Assembly: GCA_023415375.1 (NCBI GenBank)
Contig: JAEZKW010000303.1
Location: 1-12,550 of the forward strand
Direction: 5' to 3'
DNA length: 12,550 nt
Source: Bacillota bacterium
Lineage (GTDB): Bacteria; Bacillota; UBA4882; UBA8346
How positions within the stretch are numbered: position 1 is the first letter of the stretch; the number at the start of each line of letters is the position of its first letter. Position numbers and translations under genes: made by a program. Shown here piece by piece: positions 5,656-12,543 of this stretch. The notes under the pieces were generated by a model that saw only the letters and a program-made list of their open reading frames with translations, had not been told where the DNA came from and made no database searches.

Positions 5656-6828
5656 ATGATTCTAATTATCGTTCGGCGCGCATACAATAATGTTGCGATG
5701 ATAAACGAATCCAATAATCATAATTCAAGAAATGAGATTTTGCTAAGGCTAGCGCTAATCGTGGCCTTGGTTTTGTTGGTAATGTTCGGCATTTTGATTG
5801 CCCATATCATTCGTCAGGGCGGAGCTTTGCCTTCAAACGCCATAGCGGAAGCAGGGAGTACCATTCGACTTGATACCCAGACTAGCAAGTTTATTCTTAA
5901 GAATGGAATACCATTTCTGGAAAAAATGGTGGACGAGGACGATCCCTTAACTTTTTTAAACATTAACTGGATCCAAATATATTGGTATCTGGCGGCTAAT
6001 ATCAAAAATACCAGCCCACTGGAGATTCTTCGGACACAGTTTCCGTTACTGGCGCTGATTAAAGTGCAACCTAAAATCCCACTAAAGATAACTCCGGTGC
6101 CGATCGAAAATCATCCGGAAGTAGCTCCACAGCTTCCTGTGCCAACTCCGGAGGATCAGGGCGATGCTACTTTGCCCGAGTTAGCCTCGAGCCCTGAAGT
6201 TTTTATTTATCATACACATACAACAGAGTCCTATATCCCGGCTTGTGGTAAGGACCATACCCCTAATCAAAAAGGAGACATCGTTAAAGTTGGCAGCTAT
6301 CTTCAAAAGGTCTTGGAAGAAAAATATCATATCAAATGTATGCACTCGGAAACGATTCATGATCTATTCCCTTTTAGAGATTCTTATAAACGTTCCCAAG
6401 TAACGATAATCAATTACTTGAAACAATATCCAGATACAAAAGTAGTTTTGGATGTCCATCGCGATGCTACACCGGGTTTAGAGAGCAGCCGAATGGTAAA
6501 GGGCGTTAAAACCGCCACCATTGTTACAGTTGTTGGTAGCAATAAAATGGGTTTGCCCCATCCCCATTGGAAAGGGAACTTGCAGTTTGCCAAGAAACTT
6601 AATGAAAATATGGATTTGTATTATCCAGGATTGAGTAATGGCATTATCATCTCGGATGCCCGTTATAATCAACATTTACATTCCCATGCCACATTAATTG
6701 AATTCGGAGACCAGTATACTACTTTGGAAGAAGCTTACCGGGCTGTAGATTTCTTTGCTGATGTTCTAGTCCATACTATGCAAAAAGATACCTCGCCGGG
6801 GGTTACAACATTGGATGCAGGAAAGTAA
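5656..6828 (+). CDS. spoIIP: Stage II sporulation protein P (SpoIIP), peptidoglycan amidase/endopeptidase
   Basis: Membrane-anchored peptidoglycan hydrolase that works with SpoIID and SpoIIM to thin the septal wall and drive forespore engulfment. One N-terminal membrane helix (about 32-52) leads into a linker with a Pro-rich stretch (138-168) and the SpoIIP catalytic domain (about 180-375). Seen: VFIYHTHTTESY (182-193) with H186, H188 and E191, VLDVHRD (264-270) with H268, and the closing block YNQHLHSHATLIEFGDQYTT (337-356) with E349, followed by TLEEAYRAVDFFADVL. These match the zinc-dependent amidase/endopeptidase site of the family. The 390 residues compare with about 400 in Bacillus. The start is uncertain: ATG at 5656 and ATG at 5698 both lack a good ribosome binding site; the second gives a shorter cytoplasmic tail. 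Usually gpr is the neighbour; here it is not. Confidence 0.93.
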   Translation: MILIIVRRAYNNVAMINESNNHNSRNEILLRLALIVALVLLVMFGILIAHIIRQGGALPSNAIAEAGSTIRLDTQTSKFILKNGIPFLEKMVDEDDPLTFLNINWIQIYWYLAANIKNTSPLEILRTQFPLLALIKVQPKIPLKITPVPIENHPEVAPQLPVPTPEDQGDATLPELASSPEVFIYHTHTTESYIPACGKDHTPNQKGDIVKVGSYLQKVLEEKYHIKCMHSETIHDLFPFRDSYKRSQVTIINYLKQYPDTKVVLDVHRDATPGLESSRMVKGVKTATIVTVVGSNKMGLPHPHWKGNLQFAKKLNENMDLYYPGLSNGIIISDARYNQHLHSHATLIEFGDQYTTLEEAYRAVDFFADVLVHTMQKDTSPGVTTLDAGK

Positions 6829-6906
6829 TTGATTATAGACCTAGACAACTTCAATCGAAAGGATGAAAATGGGATCAGAAGGCTAATTACTCAAGATGTC
6901 AATAGA

Positions 6907-6948
6907 CAACTAACTCCCGCGCGCATAAGTGCGTGTGGGAGTTAGTTG
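6907..6948. terminator. 19-bp stem-loop between spoIIP and rbr
   Basis: Left arm 6907-6925 pairs with 6930-6948: 12 perfect pairs (CAACTAACTCCC with GGGAGTTAGTTG), then seven more including two G-T pairs, with loop TAAG. It lies between convergent genes, where a bidirectional terminator is expected, but neither side has a U-run. It could be a factor-assisted terminator, an RNA-stabilising 3' structure or a dispersed repeat. Confidence 0.55.
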
Positions 6949-7051
6949 GTGGTAGGCATTCAAGATGCTTATTCGAGAAAATAATGATTAGAATAAAAGT
7001 ATTTTCTGGCTCGCTTTCTTGGCAATTAGGGTAATTTGAAAGATCTTTAAT

Positions 7052-7645
7052 TTAGTAATTTTCAACAAAAACTTCAAAATAGGCTTGAGGATGGAGGCAA
7101 GCGGGACATTTCTCTGGTGCTGAAGTCCCTTCATGAATATAACCGCAATTGAGACATTTCCAATAAGTTTTTCCGTCTTTCTTAAAAACTTGATAACCAC
7201 TGACATTTTCAGCCAGCTTTTGGTAACGGATTTCATGGCGTTTTTCAACAGTGGCAATCATTTTGAAAGCTCCGGCAATTTCAGGGAAGCCTTCTTGTTC
7301 GGCAACTTTGGCAAAGTCGGGGTAGAGTGTGGACCATTCTTCATTTTCGCCGGCAGCGGCTGCTTTTAGGTTTTCTAAAGTTGTACCTTGGGCCACAGGA
7401 TATCCGGCATTAATTTCAATCATGGTGGGGAGCTCATCGGCAAGTCCTTCTAAAAGAAACTTGTAAAATCTCTTGGCGTGCTCTTTCTCATTATCCGCTG
7501 TTTCAATAAAGATATTCTTGATCTGTTTGTACCCTTCCTTATCAGCGACTGAAGCATAAAAGGTATACCTGTTTCTGGCCTGTGATTCACCAGCGAATGC
7601 TTTTAAAAGATTTTCCGCGGTTTTAGTTCCTTTAAGATTTTTCAT
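7052..7645 (-). CDS. rbr: Rubrerythrin
   Basis: Non-haem diiron peroxidase that reduces hydrogen peroxide in the cytoplasm of anaerobes, taking electrons through its own rubredoxin site. The ferritin-like four-helix domain (about 1-145) carries the ligands E20, E53-x2-H56, E100 and E103 (AAGENEEW) and E134-x2-H137. The C-terminal rubredoxin-type domain has C164-x2-C167 and C180-x2-C183. All positions correspond to those of classical rubrerythrin, and 197 residues is the normal length. ATG at 7645 is preceded by AAAGGAG. It lies 30 bp downstream of perR on the same strand, so the two are probably co-transcribed and peroxide-induced through PerR. Confidence 0.97.
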   Translation of the reverse strand: MKNLKGTKTAENLLKAFAGESQARNRYTFYASVADKEGYKQIKNIFIETADNEKEHAKRFYKFLLEGLADELPTMIEINAGYPVAQGTTLENLKAAAAGENEEWSTLYPDFAKVAEQEGFPEIAGAFKMIATVEKRHEIRYQKLAENVSGYQVFKKDGKTYWKCLNCGYIHEGTSAPEKCPACLHPQAYFEVFVENY

Positions 7646-7675
7646 TAATTATCGTCTCCTTTGTTTTCTAAAAAA

Positions 7676-8116
7676 CTATCGATTTTTAGTGCATTCTTCA
7701 CAAAAGCCTTCTAAAATAATTCTTTGGTGTAATATGGTAAACTGTTTCTTTAGTTCGACTGGAATTTCAATAGTGTCGTAATATTCAGAGTCAAAATCCA
7801 CAATTTTTTGGCATCCAAGACAATGAAAATGGTGATGTAGGTCGGTATTGGCGTCAAAACGCTTCGAACCGCCGTTTTCGACAATATCAATGATTCCAGC
7901 TTCGGATAAGGACATGGCAGTACGATAGACCGTATCAAAAGATATATTCGGTAAACTGACTTTAACTCGTTTAAAAATATCGTCGATGGAAGGATGATCA
8001 GTCGCTTTTAATAACTCTTGGTAAATGAAAACCCGTTGGGGCGTTACTTTAAGAGAGTGCTCTTCACATTTTTGATAAAATAATTCCATGGATGTTTTAA
8101 AATCAATTTTTTCCAT
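7676..8116 (-). CDS. perR: Fur-family peroxide-sensing repressor, PerR type
   Basis: Metal-dependent repressor of oxidative-stress genes. N-terminal winged helix (about 10-85) with VTPQR (24-28) and the recognition helix region SFDTVYR (59-65). The PerR regulatory ligands are all present at family spacing: H41, D88 (in RFD), H94, H96 and D107 (KIVDF). The structural zinc site is C99-x2-C102 and C139-x2-C142. The aspartates at 88 and 107 favour PerR over Fur or Zur. The 146 residues match Bacillus PerR (145). The ATG at 8116 has no ribosome binding site, and the predicted transcription start coincides with it, suggesting a leaderless message; ATG at codon 10 (8089) is an alternative, also without a site. 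It lies directly upstream of rbr and is probably autoregulated through a palindrome in its promoter. Confidence 0.92.
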   Translation of the reverse strand: MEKIDFKTSMELFYQKCEEHSLKVTPQRVFIYQELLKATDHPSIDDIFKRVKVSLPNISFDTVYRTAMSLSEAGIIDIVENGGSKRFDANTDLHHHFHCLGCQKIVDFDSEYYDTIEIPVELKKQFTILHQRIILEGFCEECTKNR

Positions 8117-8122
8117 ATTGTT

Positions 8123-8151
8123 ACTATATAGTAATTATTACTATTTGTCAA
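8123..8151 (-). promoter_or_regulatory. perR promoter with PerR-box-like operator in the spacer
   Basis: TTGACA (8151-8146), exactly 17 bases, TATAGT (8128-8123) on the minus strand. The spacer contains TAGTAATAATTACTA (8143-8129), a perfect 7-1-7 palindrome agreeing with the PerR box TTATAATNATTATAA at 10 of 14 defined positions. A repressor bound there would block RNA polymerase. The +1 predicted from the -10 box is about 8116, the A of the start codon. Confidence 0.75.
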
Positions 8152-8239
8152 TTAAAAAAAATTCCATAACATATTTTTAAACCAATGGTTTTAGTTTGAT
8201 GGCCGAAGAATCCATTAAAATAATCGGGCCAATTTATGC

Positions 8240-8380
8240 TTATTTAGAGCGATGGAAAGAACTACGCTTACATTTTGGACAAGGTGGTAAAACATCTTTT
8301 GCATTATCGACCATCACTTCATATCCGCAGTAATCACAGATGTAAATTCCTTGGCCTGGTTTTTCACCTGCTGTTGGCAT
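8240..8380 (-). CDS. Small zinc-ribbon (rubredoxin-like) protein, 46 aa
   Basis: Short gene with a clear start: GGGGGG within AAAGGGGGGACC precedes ATG at 8380. The 46-residue product has two CxxC knuckles, C15-x2-C18 in IYICDYCGY and C34-x2-C37 in PPCPKCKRS, which make a four-cysteine zinc ribbon or rubredoxin-like iron site. The opening MPTAGEKPGQG and the form of the knuckles resemble small stand-alone zinc-ribbon proteins found in anaerobes. It lies 123 bp upstream of perR on the same strand, with the perR promoter between. Its place beside perR-rbr fits a redox or metal role, but this is inference; the substrate or partner is unknown. I cannot identify its own promoter. Confidence 0.8.
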   Translation of the reverse strand: MPTAGEKPGQGIYICDYCGYEVMVDNAKDVLPPCPKCKRSSFHRSK

Positions 8381-8404
8381 GATTAGGTCCCCCCTTTCGT
8401 GGTC

Positions 8405-8507
8405 CTTTTAATAACTTATGAGGGGAATTTTAGGAAAAGAACTTCCGTTCGGGTAAGAGAACATTATCTTTTGAAAACAGAATCTTTTCCATAACAGTTA
8501 TTAAAAG
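8405..8507. repeat. Inverted repeat with two-base bulge
   Basis: CTTTTAATAAC-TTATG (8405-8420) matches the reverse complement of CATAACAGTTATTAAAAG (8490-8507): 16 paired bases with a two-base bulge, enclosing 69 bases. The right arm is nearly self-palindromic (ATAACAGTTAT). Possibly the ends of a tiny mobile element or a structured RNA; nothing coding in between. Confidence 0.45.
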
Positions 8508-8661
8508 TAAGAATCAGTTGTTTCCTTTATGCTCCGGGCAGGAGGTTGGGTTCTTATCCAATTTTCAGGAAGAGAATATTATAATGACACCCGAATTTAA
8601 GGATAGAGCTGCTGAGGGTATTTACCAAGGGATTTTGGATTACTGGCAAAGCGGTAATTAG
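8476..8661 (+). pseudogene. Relic of the C-terminus of an N-acetylmuramoyl-L-alanine amidase (Amidase_3)
   Basis: The plus-strand frame ending at TAG 8659-8661 reads EVGFLSN (from 8542), then EEN, then EFKDRAAEGIYQGILDYW. This is the characteristic C-terminal end of the zinc-dependent Amidase_3 family (CwlD/LytC type), whose members carry a VEVGFLSN block containing the catalytic glutamate followed by a helix of the AxAIxxGIxxYF type. Before it a weaker match (NR...VIK...P, from 8476) hints at the preceding segment with small length changes. An in-frame TAG at 8431-8433 closes the frame upstream, and the rest of the domain with its zinc ligands is absent. The frame has no ribosome-binding-site-led start. 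It is most likely the remnant of a deleted gene, unrelated to SpoIIP. Confidence 0.65.
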
Positions 8662-8698
8662 ACTTTAACTTAAATAAAACCTGCATTGATTTTGGAGC

Positions 8699-8755
8699 AA
8701 AAATAAGGGGCTATTGCAAAATTAACAGGAAGTTTTGCAGTAGCCCCTTATTTTT
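8699..8755. terminator. Strong bidirectional intrinsic terminator
   Basis: Stem 8702-8721 with 8733-8752, 20 pairs with a single U-G, loop of 11 bases. It is followed by TTTTT (8751-8755) on the plus strand and by TTTTT on the minus strand (8703-8699). It ends the prc unit, 30 bp after the prc stop, and would also end any plus-strand transcript through the amidase relic. Confidence 0.92.
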
Positions 8756-8785
8756 GTGTTGGCTCAAGCGTGGATACTAAGGGAC

Positions 8786-10879
8786 CTACATGTCCTCTAA
8801 AATGTGCCATGCTTCATTGATATAAGCGTCTTTGTTAATCTGCTTTAACCAATCCACTGTTTTCGAGGATTGCGGATCCGTAGTATCTTTTGTTTCAAAA
8901 GCAGATATTTTTACATAATCCGGTTTTTCCACGGGCAAATTTTTGAGCTGATCGGATTCATTCTGTAATAACTTTTGTTCCTCTAAAAATTTAGTAAATT
9001 GAAGCGGTTCATAAGAATGTTCCTGCCGGTATTTCAGTTGGACAACATTCTTATGAATATATTGAAACGCTTTGCTTCGGTGGACCCTTTGTTCGCTGAG
9101 CCGCTTTAATTTAGCAATATTAATTGGCCCGTTGGTCCATTTTTGATAAGATGCTGCTGAGATTGTATCCCATGGTAAAGGATAATCCAAGTTCTTCTCA
9201 CCGATTTTGAGGTATCCATAAAGGTCGGGTAAAGCAATGTCAGCTGTGACTCCCTTGCCTTGGGTTGATCCTCCGTTAATGCGATAAAACTTAGCAATCG
9301 TCATTTTTACTGAACCCGCAGGTTTAATAGACTGGAATTGATCCGAAAGGATTTGATCAAGGTTTACAACGACTTGGACTGTTCCTTTACAAAAAGTTCT
9401 AGGTCCACCGACAATAACAGCCCGGCCGTAATCCTGCAAAGCAGCAGATAAAATTTCGGAGGCCGAAGCACTTAGAGAGTTTACCAATATCACCAATGGT
9501 CCGCCATATACAACCCCAGGGTCGGGATCGGACATCACTTTGATACTTTTCTTATTATCTTTGACTTGAACAATCGGACCTTCCTTGATAAAAAGTCCCG
9601 CCATTTTTACGGCATCTTCCAGAGAGCCACCCCCATTGTTGCGTAAGTCAAGAATCACTCCATTCACTTTGGCAGCGTTGAGTTTGTCTAATTCGTTATG
9701 AACATCATCTGCCGCATTATGAGAGTTTGTCTTAAAATCCTGATAGAAGGAAGGCAAATTAATATAACCATATTTTTTTCCGGTTTTCTGATTGGTAATC
9801 AGAGCTGACTTGGCATATGCATCTTCCATGACGACAACATCACGAACAATCGGAATCACTACAATCCGACCGTCCGGTTTTTTAACTGTGAGTCGCACTT
9901 CAGTGCCTTTTTTACCCCGAATCATTTTTACGACGTCACTCAGAGGCATGGTCGTCGTATCAACAGGCTCCGCATCTCCCTGAGCGACTTTAAGAATGAT
10001 ATCATCAGCCTCCAGGCCCTTTTGGCGCCAGGCGGCACTTCCGGGAACTATTTCAACTACTTTGGTATAATCGCCGTCTTCTTTAAGAGTGGCGCCAATC
10101 CCCTCCATCACTCCAGTAATAGTGGCATCAAATTCATCCTTTTGCTCCGGTAAAAAATATTGGGTATGTGGGTCAAAGCTTTCGGCGATGGTATTCAAAA
10201 ATTCTCCGAACCGGGTTTCATCGTTTTGATGGAGCAATCTATCAAAACTTCGTTTCAAATTTTGAGCTACCTTTTCCCGGGCCTGGCGTTCAATATCGGG
10301 TTGGAGGGGTTGGCCTAAATTGATCTGCCCTTTTTCCCCCGTGGCCGCTTTGTCTTGGGATGGATTAGTTATCTCAAGGTAAGTCAACAGGGTTCGATAT
10401 TTTAGATTTAAGCGCCAATATTCTTTGAGTCCTTGAGGTCCATCAGGAAAATTCCGTTTTTCCGGGTCGGTATTAAAGGTTTCATTGATTGAAAAGTCAA
10501 AAGGTTTTGCCAATATTTCCTGAACCATTTGACCCACTTCGGCGATACGTTGCTGAAGAAGGATTTTGGACATTTCATAAAAATCGTAGTTCTCATTTTG
10601 TAACTGTTTGTCCAGTTGATTTTGGTAATTCTTTAGGTGCTCAACATCGGACTTTAATAAAAACTGCTTATTAGGATCTAAGTCTTTTAGATATAGTCGG
10701 AAAATCCGCTCGGAAAGGTGTTCATCAACGGGTTTTGGACTGTAGTGCCACATTTGGAGGCTTTGTAACATGATATCGGTTATAATCTTATCTTTATCGC
10801 TGCCCTCGGCAAAAAGAGTTGTGGTCAGAAGGGCAAATATGGATACCAAAAGCAGGATCTTTATGGATAAGCGTTTCAT
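8786..10879 (-). CDS. prc: Tail-specific protease Prc/Tsp (S41 family, periplasmic)
   Basis: Exported serine protease that degrades or trims proteins from their C-terminus. Order: signal peptide (1-24, MKRLSIKILLLVSIFALL then LFAEG); N-terminal helical domain (about 30-240); PDZ domain (about 250-340) with GVMEGIGATL and PGSAAWRQKGLEADDII; S41 protease core (about 365-550) with GVILDLRNNGGG (407-418); a C-terminal domain (about 560-697) as in long Prc proteins. Catalytic serine S472 in SLSASASEI; catalytic lysine K498 in TFCKGTVQ. The 697 residues match Gram-negative Prc (about 680-720) and exceed the usual Bacillota CtpA/B (about 400-480). The residue before the lysine is Cys where Gly is usual. 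ATG at 10879 follows AGAAGG; it is 38 bp after the beta-helix gene, so co-transcription is likely. Confidence 0.95.
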   Translation of the reverse strand: MKRLSIKILLLVSIFALLTTTLFAEGSDKDKIITDIMLQSLQMWHYSPKPVDEHLSERIFRLYLKDLDPNKQFLLKSDVEHLKNYQNQLDKQLQNENYDFYEMSKILLQQRIAEVGQMVQEILAKPFDFSINETFNTDPEKRNFPDGPQGLKEYWRLNLKYRTLLTYLEITNPSQDKAATGEKGQINLGQPLQPDIERQAREKVAQNLKRSFDRLLHQNDETRFGEFLNTIAESFDPHTQYFLPEQKDEFDATITGVMEGIGATLKEDGDYTKVVEIVPGSAAWRQKGLEADDIILKVAQGDAEPVDTTTMPLSDVVKMIRGKKGTEVRLTVKKPDGRIVVIPIVRDVVVMEDAYAKSALITNQKTGKKYGYINLPSFYQDFKTNSHNAADDVHNELDKLNAAKVNGVILDLRNNGGGSLEDAVKMAGLFIKEGPIVQVKDNKKSIKVMSDPDPGVVYGGPLVILVNSLSASASEILSAALQDYGRAVIVGGPRTFCKGTVQVVVNLDQILSDQFQSIKPAGSVKMTIAKFYRINGGSTQGKGVTADIALPDLYGYLKIGEKNLDYPLPWDTISAASYQKWTNGPINIAKLKRLSEQRVHRSKAFQYIHKNVVQLKYRQEHSYEPLQFTKFLEEQKLLQNESDQLKNLPVEKPDYVKISAFETKDTTDPQSSKTVDWLKQINKDAYINEAWHILEDM

Positions 10880-10917
10880 GAATTAACCTTCTTTCTACAG
10901 TAGAATATTTCTATTAT

Positions 10918-12336
10918 TTATTTCTTTTTCCCGTTTGCATCAACCCAGTTGGAACCATTCCACCAGATAGGGCGACCTAATGTAGTATCAAAATACATCA
11001 TCCCCACAAAACAATCTGTCGGCCTTTCGGAGCTAGGACCGGATTTATTGGTTTGGAGATATTCATATTTAGAAGGATCCAGATAAATTTTTAATTTCCC
11101 ATTGTCATAAATTAATAATCCCTGGTCAATGGATGCGGGTAATGTATTTCCTAGGATAACCCCTTTATCGAAAACACCGACGCCGGAAAAATTGAGCCGG
11201 TTCGAATCTGTCAATTCTTCCACAACGGAAGAATTATGATTGTCTTTGGTAAAACTATCAAATAACTGGACGGGAACATTACCGGGGGAAGCATATCCTC
11301 TGTTGTTGCGGAACATTAAAAAAGCTGGGCCTTCAAGATGGACAAAAGATTCCGTCGAACCGTTATTGTCGCGGATAAAGGTATTATTTTCGATCAAACC
11401 GGATATTTTTCCGTTGCTGTCTGAATTATTCATCACTAAAGCCGGGCCTGTCCCATGGGTTGTGATGGCACTGTTGGATAATGATAACTGATAAAATGAA
11501 CTGTTAGGCCCGGCATCGATACACTTTCCGGGGTTTTCAAAATAACAACCGTTGATGGAGAGGTTCCAAATCGCATAGGTATAGGCTTCATTGAATGCAA
11601 AGCAAGCGTCGGTATATCCTTCAAATTGACACCCGACAAAGGAAATATTCCAACCTTGTTTAAATGTCACTGCTTTGGAACCCGTTGAAAAAATACAGTT
11701 AATAAAACTGTTGGCATTTAATAGGGCGCCTCCTTTAAAGGCAACATCATTAAAGAAAAAGGAAACGTTGGAAAATTTATTGGTCCAACAAAACTGACAA
11801 TCGACCCCGACAGCAAAATGACTCACTTCAGCATCATTCATGGTTAAGTATCGGGAAGTAATAAAGAGGCCTGTCCCTAAATCTTGAGCCCCGCGAATTG
11901 CAATATTTTCAATGGTCAAATAATAGGAGCCTGTTCCGTATTGCTGTCCCACTCTTTCCCCAGAAACAACCGCTTTATCAGTGCCCTTATACAGGAGGAC
12001 GGAAGAACGTTTGCTATCGCCTAATATCCTAACGTTGGAAGGTACAGTAATAGTTTGTTCAAATGCATACTTCCCTTTGGGAAAAAATAGAGTGCCGCCG
12101 GACTTTAGACTATTAATCGCTTTTTGGATACTGGGAGAGTCGTTGGTGACCCCATCGCCCTTGGCGCCATATAATTTAACACTAACCGGATTGCTGCCGG
12201 AGCTTTCAGATGTCCCAGTCTGGGACTTGCCCCTGTGGTGAGTTGCTTTTGCTACGCATGGGTTGGCCGTAGTCAGCAGTAGAGTAATTGACAATACGAG
12301 ACCAGTACATATAAGTAGAGTCGCCTTTGAACGCAT
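10918..12336 (-). CDS. Secreted right-handed beta-helix protein (pectate-lyase superfamily)
   Basis: Signal peptide (1-29: basic start, hydrophobic LLICTGLVLSITLLL, cleavage near CVAKA), then a Ser/Gly-rich linker (33-48). The pectate-lyase-superfamily N-terminal block follows: VSVKLYGAKGDGVTNDSPSIQKAI (51-74), GTLFFPKGKY (81-90) and VRILGDS (102-108). Next come about 250 residues of repeating Asn-rich, strand-like rungs (INGCYFEN, GLIENNTFIRDN), typical of a parallel beta-helix. A C-terminal module (about 440-470) with RPTDCFVGMMYFDTTLG and PIWWNGSNWVDANG resembles the tail tag of phage tail-spike and Bacillota surface proteins. Enzymatic activity cannot be assigned: the substrate may be a polysaccharide, and some members only bind. 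First gene of a unit with prc. ATG at 12336; the only ribosome-binding-like sequence (AGAGAGG) is about 14 bases away. Confidence 0.85.
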   Translation of the reverse strand: MRSKATLLICTGLVLSITLLLTTANPCVAKATHHRGKSQTGTSESSGSNPVSVKLYGAKGDGVTNDSPSIQKAINSLKSGGTLFFPKGKYAFEQTITVPSNVRILGDSKRSSVLLYKGTDKAVVSGERVGQQYGTGSYYLTIENIAIRGAQDLGTGLFITSRYLTMNDAEVSHFAVGVDCQFCWTNKFSNVSFFFNDVAFKGGALLNANSFINCIFSTGSKAVTFKQGWNISFVGCQFEGYTDACFAFNEAYTYAIWNLSINGCYFENPGKCIDAGPNSSFYQLSLSNSAITTHGTGPALVMNNSDSNGKISGLIENNTFIRDNNGSTESFVHLEGPAFLMFRNNRGYASPGNVPVQLFDSFTKDNHNSSVVEELTDSNRLNFSGVGVFDKGVILGNTLPASIDQGLLIYDNGKLKIYLDPSKYEYLQTNKSGPSSERPTDCFVGMMYFDTTLGRPIWWNGSNWVDANGKKK

Positions 12337-12378
12337 GATGATACAATAAGCCTCTCTTCACTTATTTTATTACGTTAC

Positions 12379-12387
12379 AGTATAACA
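12379..12387 (-). promoter_or_regulatory. Extended -10 promoter before the beta-helix/prc unit
   Basis: TGT-TATACT on the minus strand (12387-12379) matches the extended -10 form TGnTATAAT. No good -35 box is seen at 16-18 bases. It lies about 43 bp before the start codon at 12336. Confidence 0.5.
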
Positions 12388-12531
12388 TAATTTCAGCAAT
12401 AAAAATGAATCGAATTTTGATTCATAAATCAGTTTAAATATAATAAATGCATATAAATCGAGCCCTACACGTTTTCCAATTTGTTTCAGTCAAATTGATG
12501 GAGTAATTTCATAGAAACCTTTGAAATAAAA

Positions 12532-12543
12532 GGCCAGCTGGCC
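12532..12543. repeat. Perfect 12-bp palindrome GGCCAGCTGGCC near the right edge
   Basis: Followed on the minus strand by TTTTATTT, so it may be the tail of a terminator for a gene beyond the right edge. The stem can be only 4 bp with a 4-base loop unless longer pairing lies outside. The ten bases AAAGGCCAGC also occur at 5628-5637. Confidence 0.4.

Larger units (their letters stand above)
8381..8785. other. Intergenic region with amidase relic, inverted repeat and terminator
   Basis: No intact gene is seen. The region holds the leader of the zinc-ribbon gene, an inverted repeat (8405-8507), the decayed amidase end on the plus strand (8476-8661) and the bidirectional terminator (8702-8755), each listed separately. 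Confidence 0.7.

Noticed and set aside
5681..5688. CATACAAT, identical to a sigma-E -10 box, inside the spoIIP 5' end
   Set aside because: No acceptable -35 at the right distance, and the transcript would begin only a few bases before the second ATG; probably coincidence.
6988..7257. 89-codon minus-strand frame overlapping rbr
   Set aside because: Out of frame with rubrerythrin, whose family motifs are fully conserved in the other frame; shadow ORF.
8532..8603. Plus-strand frame starting at ATG 8532 over the amidase relic
   Set aside because: 23 codons, low-complexity product with no similarity; the amidase-like frame is a different one.
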